From Limnoglobus roseus (GTDB lineage Bacteria; Planctomycetota; Planctomycetia; Gemmatales; Gemmataceae): a stretch of DNA of 64,000 nucleotides. The stretch is taken from contig NZ_CP042425.1 in the NCBI RefSeq assembly GCF_008254045.1, positions 1,612,001 to 1,676,000 of the forward strand, in the 5' to 3' direction. The translations under genes were made by a program, and so were the position numbers. Of this stretch, positions 46,294 through 54,467 are shown piece after piece (position 1 is the stretch's first letter; every line of letters starts with the position of its first letter). The notes under the pieces were generated by a model. It was given only the letters and a program-made list of their open reading frames with translations. It searched no databases and was not told where the DNA came from.

Positions 46294-49200
46294 ATGTCGC
46301 GCTGGAGTCCTGCCGCCTGCGGCCTATCGCTGGCGCTCGGCCTTTCCTTGGTCGCCGTTGCCGTCCCCCCCGAGCAAGAGAAAAAGAAGGGCGGCGACCA
46401 AGCCCCGGAAGCAGCCGCGACCCGGGCGCAGATCGAGGGCGGGTTGAAGGCGACCGTGTGGGCGGCCGAACCGCAGTTCCAGAACCCGGTCTGCTTTGCC
46501 TTCGACGAGCACGGCAAGTGCTACGTCGTGGAAGGCAACCGCTACAAAGACGGCGTGCCGGACACCCGCGGGCACATGTACTGGCTGGACGAGGACATCA
46601 ACGCGAAGTCCGTCGCCGACCGCGTGGCGATGTACCAGAAGCACAAATACCCGCAGTACGAGAAATTCGACGACAAGGTCCGCGTCCTTTGGGACAGCAC
46701 CGGCAGCGGGCATGCCGACCACGCCGAGACGTTCAGCGGCGGGTACAACCGCTTCGAGGATGGCATCGCCGCGGGTGTGCTCGCCCGCAAAGGGACGGTC
46801 TACTTCGCTTGCATCCCCGACCTGTACATGCTCAAAGACACGAAGGGCGAGAACAAGGCCGACGTGAAGCAATCGCTCGCCACCGGCTTCGGGGTGCGGG
46901 CGCAATTCCAGGGGCACGACCTGCACGGCCTCCGTATGGGTCCGGACGGCAAGCTCTACTTCAGCATCGGCGACCGCGGCTTCAACGTCACCACAAAGGA
47001 CGGCAAGCGCCTCTACAACCCGGACTCCGGGGCGGTGCTGCGGTGCGACCCGGACGGCAGCAACATGGAGATCGTCCACACCGGCCTGCGGAACCCGCAA
47101 GAGTTGGCCTTCGACGACTTCGGCAACCTCTTCACCTACGACAACAACTGCGATAGTGGCGACTCGGCCCGGTGGGTCTACATCGTCGAGGGCGGCGATA
47201 GCGGTTGGCGGTGCGGCTACCAGTACGGCACGCACATGCACACGTCGGCCGTGCCGCAGGGCAACCGCGGCCCCTGGAACACCGAGAAGCTCTGGCACCT
47301 TCAGCACGAAGGCCAGCCGGCGTACATCGTGCCGCCGCTCGCCCACTTCGGCAACGGCCCATCCGGCCTGACGCACTACCCCGGCGTCGGCCTCAACGAC
47401 AAGTACAAGGACCACTTCTTCGCCTGCGACTTCACCGCGAGCGCCGGCAACAGCAAGATCTGGACGCTGGCCGTGAAGCCGAAGGGAGCCGCGTTCGAGA
47501 TCACCGACCTACACCCGTTCGTCCAGCAGATCGTGCCGACCGACTGTGAGTTCGGCCCGGACGGCGCCTTCTATTGGAGTGACTGGCTCGGCGGCTGGGA
47601 CAAGCCGAACAAGGGCCGCATCTTCCGCGCGACCGACCCGGAGGCGATGAAGAATCCGTCCATCGAGGAGGGCCGCAAACTGCTCGCGGACGGGCTGGAG
47701 CAGAAGAGTGTGGACGAGTTGGTGAAGTTGCTCGGCCACCCGATCCAGAACGTGCGACTGGAGGCACAGTACGAGTTGGCGAATAAGGCGAAGGGCGACG
47801 AGTCCGTTTCGGACAAGCTCGCGAATACCGCAACTCAGCCGAAGGCGGACCGGCTGGCACGCCTTCATGCAATCTGGTGTCTCGGTATTATCGAGAGCCG
47901 CGTGGCCAAGCCCAACAAGCTGCTCCTTGTTGCGCCTGCACTCTTTCAGGACAAGGACGCCGAGATCCGCGTATCCACCGCGAAGACGTTGAGCAAGTAC
48001 GCCGTCGGGTCGGACAAGCTTCGCAGGAACGAAGTAACTGGAATTCTCTCGGCGCAGTTGGACAAGGAGACGGATAACCGGGTCAAGTCGCACTTGCTCG
48101 TCGGCATCGGCGGCGTCTCGTCCGCTCTGCGCGAGCTACGGGCGAACGCCGACAAGGACGTGTATCTTCGGCAGGCCGCAATTCAAGCACTGGTCCAATC
48201 CAACCCGCAGACCCAGACCGTTTTCCCGGGCTTCATAAACGGCGCTCCAGTGGAGTGGCAGAAGGTCGTCACGACGACCCCGGAACACCTCGGGCTAGTC
48301 GTCGCCTACCGGCGGCTGAGAGCCGCTGATCGGATCGAGGTGTTCCTGAGCAATCCCGATCCGCTCGTCGTGGCAGAGGCCGCCCGCGCCGTTCATGACG
48401 ACAACATCACCGAAGCCATGCCCGCCCTAGCGGCGCTACTCGACAAGCCCGGCCTGCCGGAAGCGGTCGCGTTCCGGGCCATCAGTGCGAATGCCAAGGT
48501 CGGCACGCCGGAAGCCGCGGTGCGCGTCGCGAACTTCGCGGCCCGGTCCACCGAAGCCGACCCGCTCCGCGTCTCGGCCCTCAAGCTGCTCGCGGAATGG
48601 GCGAAGCCATCACGCCGCGATTCCGTCACCGGGATGAGGCAGGAACTACCGGACCGTGACCCTGCGATTGCCGTCAACGCCCTGAAGCCGGTCATCGCCA
48701 AGGTGTTCGCCGGGTCGGACGCGGTTCGCAAGGAGGCCGTGCAGGTCGTGTCGAAGCTCGACATGAAGGAAGTCGGCTCGCTGCTCGCGGCCATGGTCGG
48801 TGACGAAAAGCAGTCGGCCACGACGCGGGCTGAAAGTTTGTTCGCGCTGCAATCGCTCAAGGCGAAGGAACTGAAGGCCGTCGCGGAGGCGGCACTCAAG
48901 TCGCCGGAACCCCGCCTGCGGGCCGCGGCGCGAGTCGTGGCCGCGAAGGCGAACGAGGCCGTCGCCGCTCAGGAATTGCCGCGGTTGCTCGAGACCGATT
49001 CGGCCAGCGTGATCGAGAAGCAGATGGCCCTCGGCGTCCTCGGCACCATGAAGGAGTCGAAGGACGTGGACGCCGCCCTCGCCGCGTGGCTCGACAAGCT
49101 CATCGCCGACAAAGTCCCGGCCGATCTGCAACTCGACCTTCTCGAAGCGGCTGAAGCCCGCACCACGACGAAGGGACTGAAGCTCCACGCCCCCCTGCGG

Positions 49201-49725
49201 GAGAAGTTGGCCGACTACGACAAGGCCGTGCGGGCGAAGGCCGGGCAAGATTTGGTGAAGCGCTACCCGGACACGCTCGCCGGCGGGGATGCCGAGAAAG
49301 GGCGGGCGATTTTCCTCAACAGTGCGGCCGTCTACTGCCAACGCTGCCATAAGCTCGACGGTCAAGGCGGCGACGTCGGCCCGGTCTTGAACGGCATCGC
49401 GGCCGTGAAGGACAAGGATCGGACGTACCTTCTGGAAGCGATCGTGAACCCGAACGCGAAGATTGCGGAGGGCTTCCAGAGTGTCATCATCGAGACGACC
49501 GACGGCAAACAGGTTAGCGGCATCATCAAGAAGCAGACGCCGAAAGAGATCACGCTCATCACGGCAGACAACAAGCTCATCACGATCCCGGCCGACGACG
49601 TGGACGGCAAGCCGAAGCCGGACAAGTCGGCAATGCCGGACGACCTGTACAAGAAGTTATCCCGACGGGAGCTCCGCGACGTGGTCGAGTTCCTGGCAGG
49701 GTTGAAGGAGCCTGAGAAGAAGTAA
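46294..49725 (+). CDS. PVC-type propeller-HEAT-cytochrome c protein
   Basis: 1143 aa from MSRWSPAACG with a ccggag site. After a signal peptide, residues about 50-430 form a six-bladed glucose/sorbosone-dehydrogenase-like propeller (QGHDLHGLRMGPDGKLYFSI, FGNLFTYDNNCDSGD). Residues about 480-950 are HEAT/PBS-lyase-type helical repeats. The C-terminal ~140 residues are a cytochrome c domain with one haem site, C1015-Q-R-C1018-H1019, and the late Met-Pro region of planctomycete/verrucomicrobial haem domains. It is probably a periplasmic oxidoreductase. The propeller-HEAT-cytochrome order is typical of PVC bacteria; no substrate is known. Confidence 0.9.
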   Translation: MSRWSPAACGLSLALGLSLVAVAVPPEQEKKKGGDQAPEAAATRAQIEGGLKATVWAAEPQFQNPVCFAFDEHGKCYVVEGNRYKDGVPDTRGHMYWLDEDINAKSVADRVAMYQKHKYPQYEKFDDKVRVLWDSTGSGHADHAETFSGGYNRFEDGIAAGVLARKGTVYFACIPDLYMLKDTKGENKADVKQSLATGFGVRAQFQGHDLHGLRMGPDGKLYFSIGDRGFNVTTKDGKRLYNPDSGAVLRCDPDGSNMEIVHTGLRNPQELAFDDFGNLFTYDNNCDSGDSARWVYIVEGGDSGWRCGYQYGTHMHTSAVPQGNRGPWNTEKLWHLQHEGQPAYIVPPLAHFGNGPSGLTHYPGVGLNDKYKDHFFACDFTASAGNSKIWTLAVKPKGAAFEITDLHPFVQQIVPTDCEFGPDGAFYWSDWLGGWDKPNKGRIFRATDPEAMKNPSIEEGRKLLADGLEQKSVDELVKLLGHPIQNVRLEAQYELANKAKGDESVSDKLANTATQPKADRLARLHAIWCLGIIESRVAKPNKLLLVAPALFQDKDAEIRVSTAKTLSKYAVGSDKLRRNEVTGILSAQLDKETDNRVKSHLLVGIGGVSSALRELRANADKDVYLRQAAIQALVQSNPQTQTVFPGFINGAPVEWQKVVTTTPEHLGLVVAYRRLRAADRIEVFLSNPDPLVVAEAARAVHDDNITEAMPALAALLDKPGLPEAVAFRAISANAKVGTPEAAVRVANFAARSTEADPLRVSALKLLAEWAKPSRRDSVTGMRQELPDRDPAIAVNALKPVIAKVFAGSDAVRKEAVQVVSKLDMKEVGSLLAAMVGDEKQSATTRAESLFALQSLKAKELKAVAEAALKSPEPRLRAAARVVAAKANEAVAAQELPRLLETDSASVIEKQMALGVLGTMKESKDVDAALAAWLDKLIADKVPADLQLDLLEAAEARTTTKGLKLHAPLREKLADYDKAVRAKAGQDLVKRYPDTLAGGDAEKGRAIFLNSAAVYCQRCHKLDGQGGDVGPVLNGIAAVKDKDRTYLLEAIVNPNAKIAEGFQSVIIETTDGKQVSGIIKKQTPKEITLITADNKLITIPADDVDGKPKPDKSAMPDDLYKKLSRRELRDVVEFLAGLKEPEKK

Positions 49726-49756
49726 CAGAACTTTCAGCCGCAGTGCGGCGTCAGTC

Positions 49757-49894
49757 GGTAGCCCAGGGGCACAAGCCCCTGGTAGAAGTTGGTTAAAAAC
49801 GAGCCCCGGAAGGGCAGCAGAGTCCACATCTGCCGCCCCTCCGGGGCTCGTTGCTGCGCGGACCTTATCCGGGGCTTGCACACCTGGCTACCGA
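49757..49894. repeat. Nested palindromic intergenic element
   Basis: An inner hairpin (49763-49770/49775-49782, 8 bp) is followed by a large one (49801-49821/49829-49849, 21 pairs with two mismatches). The first ~25 bp (from 49757) and the last ~25 bp (to 49894) are imperfect reverse complements of each other, so the whole ~138-bp unit folds back on itself. Such REP/MITE-like units rich in gccccgga are seen between genes in Gemmata-like genomes. Confidence 0.6.
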
Positions 49895-49959
49895 CCGCCC
49901 GGGCCCGCGGCTCAGAATTATTCCTCATTCGGCGTCCCGGTTGCTCATTGAATCTGACT

Positions 49960-50487
49960 ATGAGCAACTCAACACTATCCCCCCCGACCGCCCCGACCCA
50001 CGATCTCGCGAAACTCGTGGAACTCGTCAAAGACGTCCGCGTGGCGATGATGACGACTCACTCGCCCGACGGTGGGAAGTTGCATTCCCGCCCAATGTAC
50101 ACTCACAAGATCGACGCCACCAAGTTCGACGGCACCCTCTGGTTCATGACCGACATCGATTCGCCGAAGGTCGAGGAGTTGGTCCAACACCACGACGTCC
50201 TCCTGACATATGCGGCCCCGGAGAAAAATCGGTACGTCGTCGTGAGTGGCGAAGTGTCGGTCGAGAAGAATCCGGAAGTGGCCCGCGAACTCTGGAACGT
50301 CCACGCGAAGGGTTGGTGGCCGGGCGGACCGGACGACCCTAAGCTCGGGTTGATCCGTGTTCACGTCACGTCGGCCGAGTACTGGGACGGCCCGTCGAAG
50401 GTGTCGTACTTGTTCAGCTTGTTGAAGGCCGTCGTGAAGGGCAACCGCGTCGATGTGGGCGGCGAGCACGGTAAGATCGAGACGTGA
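49960..50487 (+). CDS. Pyridoxamine-phosphate-oxidase-fold protein (Gsp26-like)
   Basis: 175 aa from MSNSTLSPPT. The split-barrel FMN-binding fold is shown by LVELVKDVRVAMMTTHSPDG, then LHSRPMYTHKI, TLWFMTDIDSPKVEEL, KNRYVVVSGEVSVEKN and WPGGPDDPKLGLIRVHV. This pattern is that of general-stress-protein-26-like flavin-binding proteins, not the vitamin B6 enzyme. It may bind FMN or a deazaflavin. It ends at a very clean Rho-independent terminator. Confidence 0.85.
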   Translation: MSNSTLSPPTAPTHDLAKLVELVKDVRVAMMTTHSPDGGKLHSRPMYTHKIDATKFDGTLWFMTDIDSPKVEELVQHHDVLLTYAAPEKNRYVVVSGEVSVEKNPEVARELWNVHAKGWWPGGPDDPKLGLIRVHVTSAEYWDGPSKVSYLFSLLKAVVKGNRVDVGGEHGKIET

Positions 50488-50511
50488 ACGATTGAGAACG
50501 AGATCGCGACG

Positions 50512-50541
50512 CACCCGCCGATTTTCGGCGGGTGTTTTTTT
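50512..50541 (+). terminator. Rho-independent terminator of the PPOX-family gene
   Basis: Perfect 10-bp stem (50512-50521 with 50525-50534, loop ttt), followed by seven T (50535-50541). The T-run touches the stop of the convergent minus-strand gene at 50540. Confidence 0.92.
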
Positions 50542-51373
50542 ATGCGACGGGGGAACGCAGAGTGAGAAGGGTCAACTCCGGCCGGCAGTGAAATCGAACT
50601 GGTAAGCCGGATACGCCCAAACCGCGCGACACGTAGACTCTCGTCTCCGGGGCTTGCACCAGGCCCGCCCGGTATTTTCGGTCCGTTTCCGAATACAGCC
50701 ACGGCGAACCGACCAACGGCAATCGGACCTGTCCGCCGTGGGTCGCCCCACTCAGAACGAGGTCAACGCGGTTTCCTTGGATCGTATCCGCGAAGGCGGG
50801 GTTGTGGCTGAGCAAAACGCAGGCGTCGCCGTATGGTATTCCCCGCAGGGCGTCGTTCAGTTCCGGCCGGCCTGCTTCCATGTCGTCCACGCCGGCCAGC
50901 CAGAAGCGGTCTTCACCCCGCTTCAGGTTCACACCCGCGTTGGTCAGCTCGACGATTTTGGCCCGGTCCATTTCGGCCCGCGTCTCGTCCACCCCGAGCC
51001 GGTAGTCGTGCGTGCCGAGGACGCCGAAGACGCCGAGGGGTGCCCGGAGTTTGCCCAGTTCCGCGAAGCACGGCCCGATGTGCCGACGGTCCCGCAAGGC
51101 GTAATCTCCGCCCAGGAGGATCAAGTCCGGGTCGAGCATCCGGGTGGTCCGGACGATCGTGGTGAGGTGATCGGCTTCGGTGTACGGGCCGTGCAGAATG
51201 TCGCTGAGGAAAGCGACCCGCAGTCCGTCGAACGTCTTCGGCAGTCGCGAGAGCGTGACAGTCGGGCGTTCGACTCGAACGTGGACCGCCTCGTAAAAGC
51301 CATAGCCGGTCCCGCCGAGGGCCAGGGCGGCCGACGCGGAGGCCAGGAGTTTGATGCACCGTCGACGATTCAT
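50540..51373 (-). CDS. Membrane-anchored metallophosphatase with altered metal motifs
   Basis: 277 aa with an N-terminal hydrophobic anchor (LLASASAALALGGTGYGF). The fold is that of YaeI-like calcineurin-type phosphatases and it aligns with the canonical paralogue at 59846-60700, but three signature positions differ. SDIH reads SDIL-H (Leu60 at the ligand His position), GNHD reads GTHD (Thr121 for the ligand Asn), and GHTHGGQ reads GATHGGQ (Ala210 for the first His). D58, D90, H122, H190 and H212 remain. Catalysis is probably impaired or changed. The rest of the fold, including YVSRGLGVSG, is intact. Confidence 0.8.
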   Translation of the reverse strand: MNRRRCIKLLASASAALALGGTGYGFYEAVHVRVERPTVTLSRLPKTFDGLRVAFLSDILHGPYTEADHLTTIVRTTRMLDPDLILLGGDYALRDRRHIGPCFAELGKLRAPLGVFGVLGTHDYRLGVDETRAEMDRAKIVELTNAGVNLKRGEDRFWLAGVDDMEAGRPELNDALRGIPYGDACVLLSHNPAFADTIQGNRVDLVLSGATHGGQVRLPLVGSPWLYSETDRKYRAGLVQAPETRVYVSRGLGVSGLPVRFHCRPELTLLTLRSPVA

Positions 51374-51574
51374 GCCCTACGTCCCGTGCAAACCGGATTC
51401 CAGGTGATATGAGCCTAACCGAAGTGCCCCCCGCACTGCCAGGGGAATCGCGCCAATGTACGGCACCAATGGTGGAATTGCCGGCATAACCACCACACAG
51501 GCGGGTGGGGTGATAACAGGTGTTAACACTTGCGGGGCGATTTCGGCTCTGGGCCAAAATCCTAGAAGTGACCT

Positions 51575-51608
51575 GGCGAGCCGAGCACCGTGAGGTGCTC
51601 GGCTCGCC
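51575..51608. repeat. Perfect 15-bp inverted repeat downstream of tRNA-Pro
   Basis: Arms at 51575-51589 and 51594-51608 pair perfectly around a gtga loop. It lies directly beyond the tRNA terminator hairpin on the minus strand, making two strong hairpins in tandem. Confidence 0.7.
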
Positions 51609-51615
51609 AAACGAA

Positions 51616-51640
51616 AACGGCTCCCTAAATGGGAGCCGTT
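51616..51640 (-). terminator. Terminator of tRNA-Pro
   Basis: Perfect 10-bp stem (51616-51625 with 51631-51640, 5-nt loop), followed on the minus strand by TTTTCG. It begins 11 bp after the tRNA 3' end. Confidence 0.8.
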
Positions 51641-51650
51641 CGTTGAGGAG

Positions 51651-51724
51651 TCGGGGCGGCCGGATTCGAACCGACGACTTCCTGGTCCCAAACCAGGCGC
51701 TCTACCAGACTGAGCTACGCCCCG
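51651..51724 (-). tRNA. tRNA-Pro (UGG anticodon)
   Basis: The cloverleaf reads on the minus strand with a 7-bp acceptor stem (cggggcg/cgccccg, discriminator A), D-arm gctcagtctggtagagc, anticodon stem cctgg/ccagg with loop tttggga (anticodon TGG), and T-arm cggttcgaatccg. CCA is not encoded. The gene lies between the metallophosphatase and parB on the same strand and has its own terminator. Confidence 0.96.
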
Positions 51725-51805
51725 AATCGACGCTGACGTTACTATCGTATCGAATCAGAAGACAGATGACAGGGCAGAAGGTTCACGACTTCCGCCCGGC
51801 AACTT

Positions 51806-52642
51806 TTAACGGTTCAACAAACTCAGGATTCGCTCGAAGTCGTCGTTCGAATCGAAGTCAATCACGATCTGCCCTTTCTCCTTCGCCTTCACCTTGATCT
51901 CGACCCGGCTGGCGAACACCTTCCGCAGGTCGTCTTCCAGGCTGGACACGTGGGCCGTCTTCTCGGCCGTCGGCTTCTTTGCTGCGGCCACGGGGGCGGG
52001 CGTCTCTTGTTTCTGGTGCTTCACGAGTTGCTCGAGGGCGTGGACCGACAGCCCTTGCAGCAGCACGAGTTTGCACAACGCCGTCTGTTTCTCGCGTTCC
52101 GGGACGCCCTTCAGTACCTTCGCGTGGCCGAGGCTGATCTGCCCATTCCGGACGGCCGCCTGCACCTCGTCCGGCAGCGTGAGCAGGCCGAGGAGGTTGC
52201 TGATCGTCGAGCGGTCGAGGCCGAGCTTCGTGCCGAGTTGGTCCTGCGTGAGCTTGAACTTTTCGAGGTAGTCCTTGAAGCCCTGGGCTTTTTCGATCGG
52301 GTTCAGGTCGGCCCGTTGGATGTTCTCGACGAGGGCCGCTTCAAAGACTTCCTGGTCGTTGAAATCCACGATGTGGACCGGCACATCCTTCAAGCCCGCT
52401 TGCTGGGCGGCCCGCAGCCGGCGCTCGCCGGCGATGAGTTGAAAGTCGCTGCCGACGCGGCGGACGACCAGCGGTTGCAGGACGCCGTGGGTCTTGATGC
52501 TGTCCCGCAGGTGAGTGAGTTCGTCTTCGTCGAACTGCTTCCGCGGCTGGTACGGGTTCCGCCGAATGGCCTCGACGCCGAGGCTACCCCGGTCGCCGGT
52601 GTGGTGTGTTTCCTTCCCCGTTCGTGCCTTCGTCGCTTCCAT
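51806..52642 (-). CDS. parB: Chromosome-partitioning protein ParB
   Basis: 278 aa. ParB is the CTP-dependent clamp that loads at parS and spreads along DNA. The N-terminal CTPase domain shows NPYQPRK, the GERRLRAAQQAG box and the ENIQRADLNPIEKA motif. The central helix-turn-helix (LTQDQLGTKLGLDRSTISNL) reads parS, and the C-terminal ~45 residues form the dimerisation part. A disordered Pro/Ala/Lys linker lies at about 205-235. No parA is in the window; it is normally the partner upstream. A parS-like palindrome lies 129 bp before the start. Confidence 0.95.
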   Translation of the reverse strand: MEATKARTGKETHHTGDRGSLGVEAIRRNPYQPRKQFDEDELTHLRDSIKTHGVLQPLVVRRVGSDFQLIAGERRLRAAQQAGLKDVPVHIVDFNDQEVFEAALVENIQRADLNPIEKAQGFKDYLEKFKLTQDQLGTKLGLDRSTISNLLGLLTLPDEVQAAVRNGQISLGHAKVLKGVPEREKQTALCKLVLLQGLSVHALEQLVKHQKQETPAPVAAAKKPTAEKTAHVSSLEDDLRKVFASRVEIKVKAKEKGQIVIDFDSNDDFERILSLLNR

Positions 52643-52770
52643 GCCGACCCCCTAGTGAGCGGTCCCTTCCCCTGGGACCAACCGGCGGCGTCATACCAGA
52701 GCCGCCACTTTTGGGAAGATCGACTCCGGGCACCGTGACCAGAGACTCGCCGCGAGCGTCAAAGTCCGCA

Positions 52771-52786
52771 TGTTCCACGTGGAACA
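52771..52786. promoter_or_regulatory. parS-like ParB-binding site
   Basis: A perfect 16-bp palindrome, TGTTCCACGTGGAACA, matching the bacterial parS consensus TGTTtCACGTGAAACA at all but the two symmetric positions next to the centre. It lies 129 bp upstream of parB. Its position suggests that this is near the replication origin. Confidence 0.88.
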
Positions 52787-53265
52787 CCTGACCCGGAAAG
52801 TAGGCCGACCGAGCCCCGTTGGGCTACTCAACCCGTGGGAAGAATCCCGATGGGACGCCGCGGTTTTTCGAACGCGAGGTAGTCGGTCTCGGTTCGGCCG
52901 GCCTACATTTCAAGCACTCTGTGCCGATCCTTCAAGTGGCCTTGTCGCCTCAGAAATTTTTGCGTTACCATCCGCCCGTTCGATCGATGGCCGGAACCAT
53001 CGGTCGGATCACCCGACGCCGCGGACCGGAACCCGCTGCGTCGGGGAGGGGCCTTCGGAACGGCCCCCCGGAGAAGAGGTGTCTTGAAGACGGACGCGCC
53101 GCTGGGTTCGCTCGCGAACTCGACTCACATTTGCGCCCGCCCCTTCACACCACCGGATGACTGACTGAAACGACACGATCCGACGCCCGCCCGCCGTCCG
53201 CAATTGCGCGAACGTCGCCGCGCCGCGGTCGTGTCTACAATCTGACCGTCTGGAAGGGCGCTCGC
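52787..53265. other. 480-bp region without a supportable gene
   Basis: No open frame here has family support; frames of about 100 codons are Arg/Pro/Gly-rich. The region carries a run of A/T-rich sequence near 52950-52975. It presumably contains the promoter of the PseG-like gene. No other parS copy was seen in it. Confidence 0.5.
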
Positions 53266-54348
53266 ATGGAAGTGAAGCGTGGACCGATTCTGTTTCGTTG
53301 CGACGGCACACAAGAGGGCGGCTGGGAGTCGCTCTACCAGTGCCTCTCGTTCGCAGCCGCACTCCAACGGCGGCGGCGGGGGACGCACTTCTTCAGCTAC
53401 CTCGATCCGCTCTCCCTGGCGCACGTCATCAACCGCGCCAACAACGACTGGACCGCGGCCGAGCATCAAGTGGGCGTGGGGAACGACGTCGGCGTGACTG
53501 TGAACCTCGTTCGCAAACTCGGGGCGGCGGCGGTCGTAGTGTGCGGCGATCACGTCACGCCGGACTACCTCGAAGAGTTGCGGGCGGCGAAGGCTTTCGT
53601 TCTCGTCTTCGATTCGAAGGCCGGCACCGTCATCCCGTCGGACCTGGTGGTGAACCCGTTCCTCGCCCCGCCGAAGAAGAGCTTCCAGGTGAAAGTCGGC
53701 GGGCAGATCCTCGTCGGCCGCAAGTACGCTCTGGTTCGCGGCGTCTTCCGTCGGCAGCGGACCATCCGGGCGACGGAGCAGCCCGCTCCGTTCCGAGCGA
53801 TGGTGGCCTTCGGCGACGACGACGCCGGAGACCAAACTCTGATGCGGACCGAGCAACTGATGCAGATCCCGAAGGTGGAAAAGATCAGCATCCTGGCCCG
53901 CTACCACCACCCCCGGTTCGACGAGATCAAGGAGTTCTGTGCGAACAGTGGCGGCCGCGTGGAGGTCATCACCGAGTCGAAGGAGATGATGACGCGGCTG
54001 GTCCGCAGCCACTTCGCCCTGACCGGCGGCGACACGTGGTCGCTGGAAATGTGCTGCACCGGCCTGCCGCAGCTAGCAATCAGCCACGGGGCGAAGCACA
54101 CGGCCAACGCCAAGCGGATGGACGACGAGGGCATGGCCACCTTCATTGGCGAGTCGTCGAAGGTCACGTTCGACGGGCTGAAGGAAGCCGTGGACACGCT
54201 CCTCGACGATCCGATGGAACGGCTGAGCATGTCGCGATGTGCCCGCAACCTCGTGGACGGCCGCGGCGGCGACCGCATCGTGAACGGGATGGAGATCATG
54301 CTCCACACCCCGGCACGGGCGCTGCCGTTTGTCGCGAAGGCGGCGTAG
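53266..54348 (+). CDS. PseG/SpsG-like nucleotide-sugar hydrolase family protein
   Basis: 360 aa. The N-terminal GT-B lobe begins RGPILFRCDGTQEGGWESLY, which parallels the RxDaSxxxGxGH start of PseG, but the usual GxGH is altered to GGWES. The second lobe has GGDTWSLEMCCTGLPQLAI, the donor-site signature of PseG and glycosyltransferase family 28-like proteins. PseG removes UDP from UDP-trideoxy-sugars in pseudaminic acid synthesis. None of the other pse genes are nearby, so the exact role is uncertain; it may act in another sugar pathway. It ends at a good terminator. Confidence 0.7.
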   Translation: MEVKRGPILFRCDGTQEGGWESLYQCLSFAAALQRRRRGTHFFSYLDPLSLAHVINRANNDWTAAEHQVGVGNDVGVTVNLVRKLGAAAVVVCGDHVTPDYLEELRAAKAFVLVFDSKAGTVIPSDLVVNPFLAPPKKSFQVKVGGQILVGRKYALVRGVFRRQRTIRATEQPAPFRAMVAFGDDDAGDQTLMRTEQLMQIPKVEKISILARYHHPRFDEIKEFCANSGGRVEVITESKEMMTRLVRSHFALTGGDTWSLEMCCTGLPQLAISHGAKHTANAKRMDDEGMATFIGESSKVTFDGLKEAVDTLLDDPMERLSMSRCARNLVDGRGGDRIVNGMEIMLHTPARALPFVAKAA

Positions 54349-54372
54349 TCGCGATTCGGTTGACCTCGACGA

Positions 54373-54397
54373 AACACCCACGCTGGCCGTGGGTGTT
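54373..54397 (+). terminator. Terminator of the PseG-like gene
   Basis: Perfect 10-bp stem (54373-54382 with 54388-54397, 5-nt loop) followed by ttcattt. It lies 25 bp after the stop at 54348. Confidence 0.85.
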
Positions 54398-54467
54398 TTC
54401 ATTTCCCCGGACATCGCCGTGAGGGTCGGTTCTCGCGTATGCTGATCAGCACCCGCGGAGACCGGAC

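Noticed and set aside
52819..53160. 113-codon plus-strand frame after parS
   Set aside because: No Shine-Dalgarno, Arg/Pro/Gly-rich and no recognisable motif; treated as non-coding.
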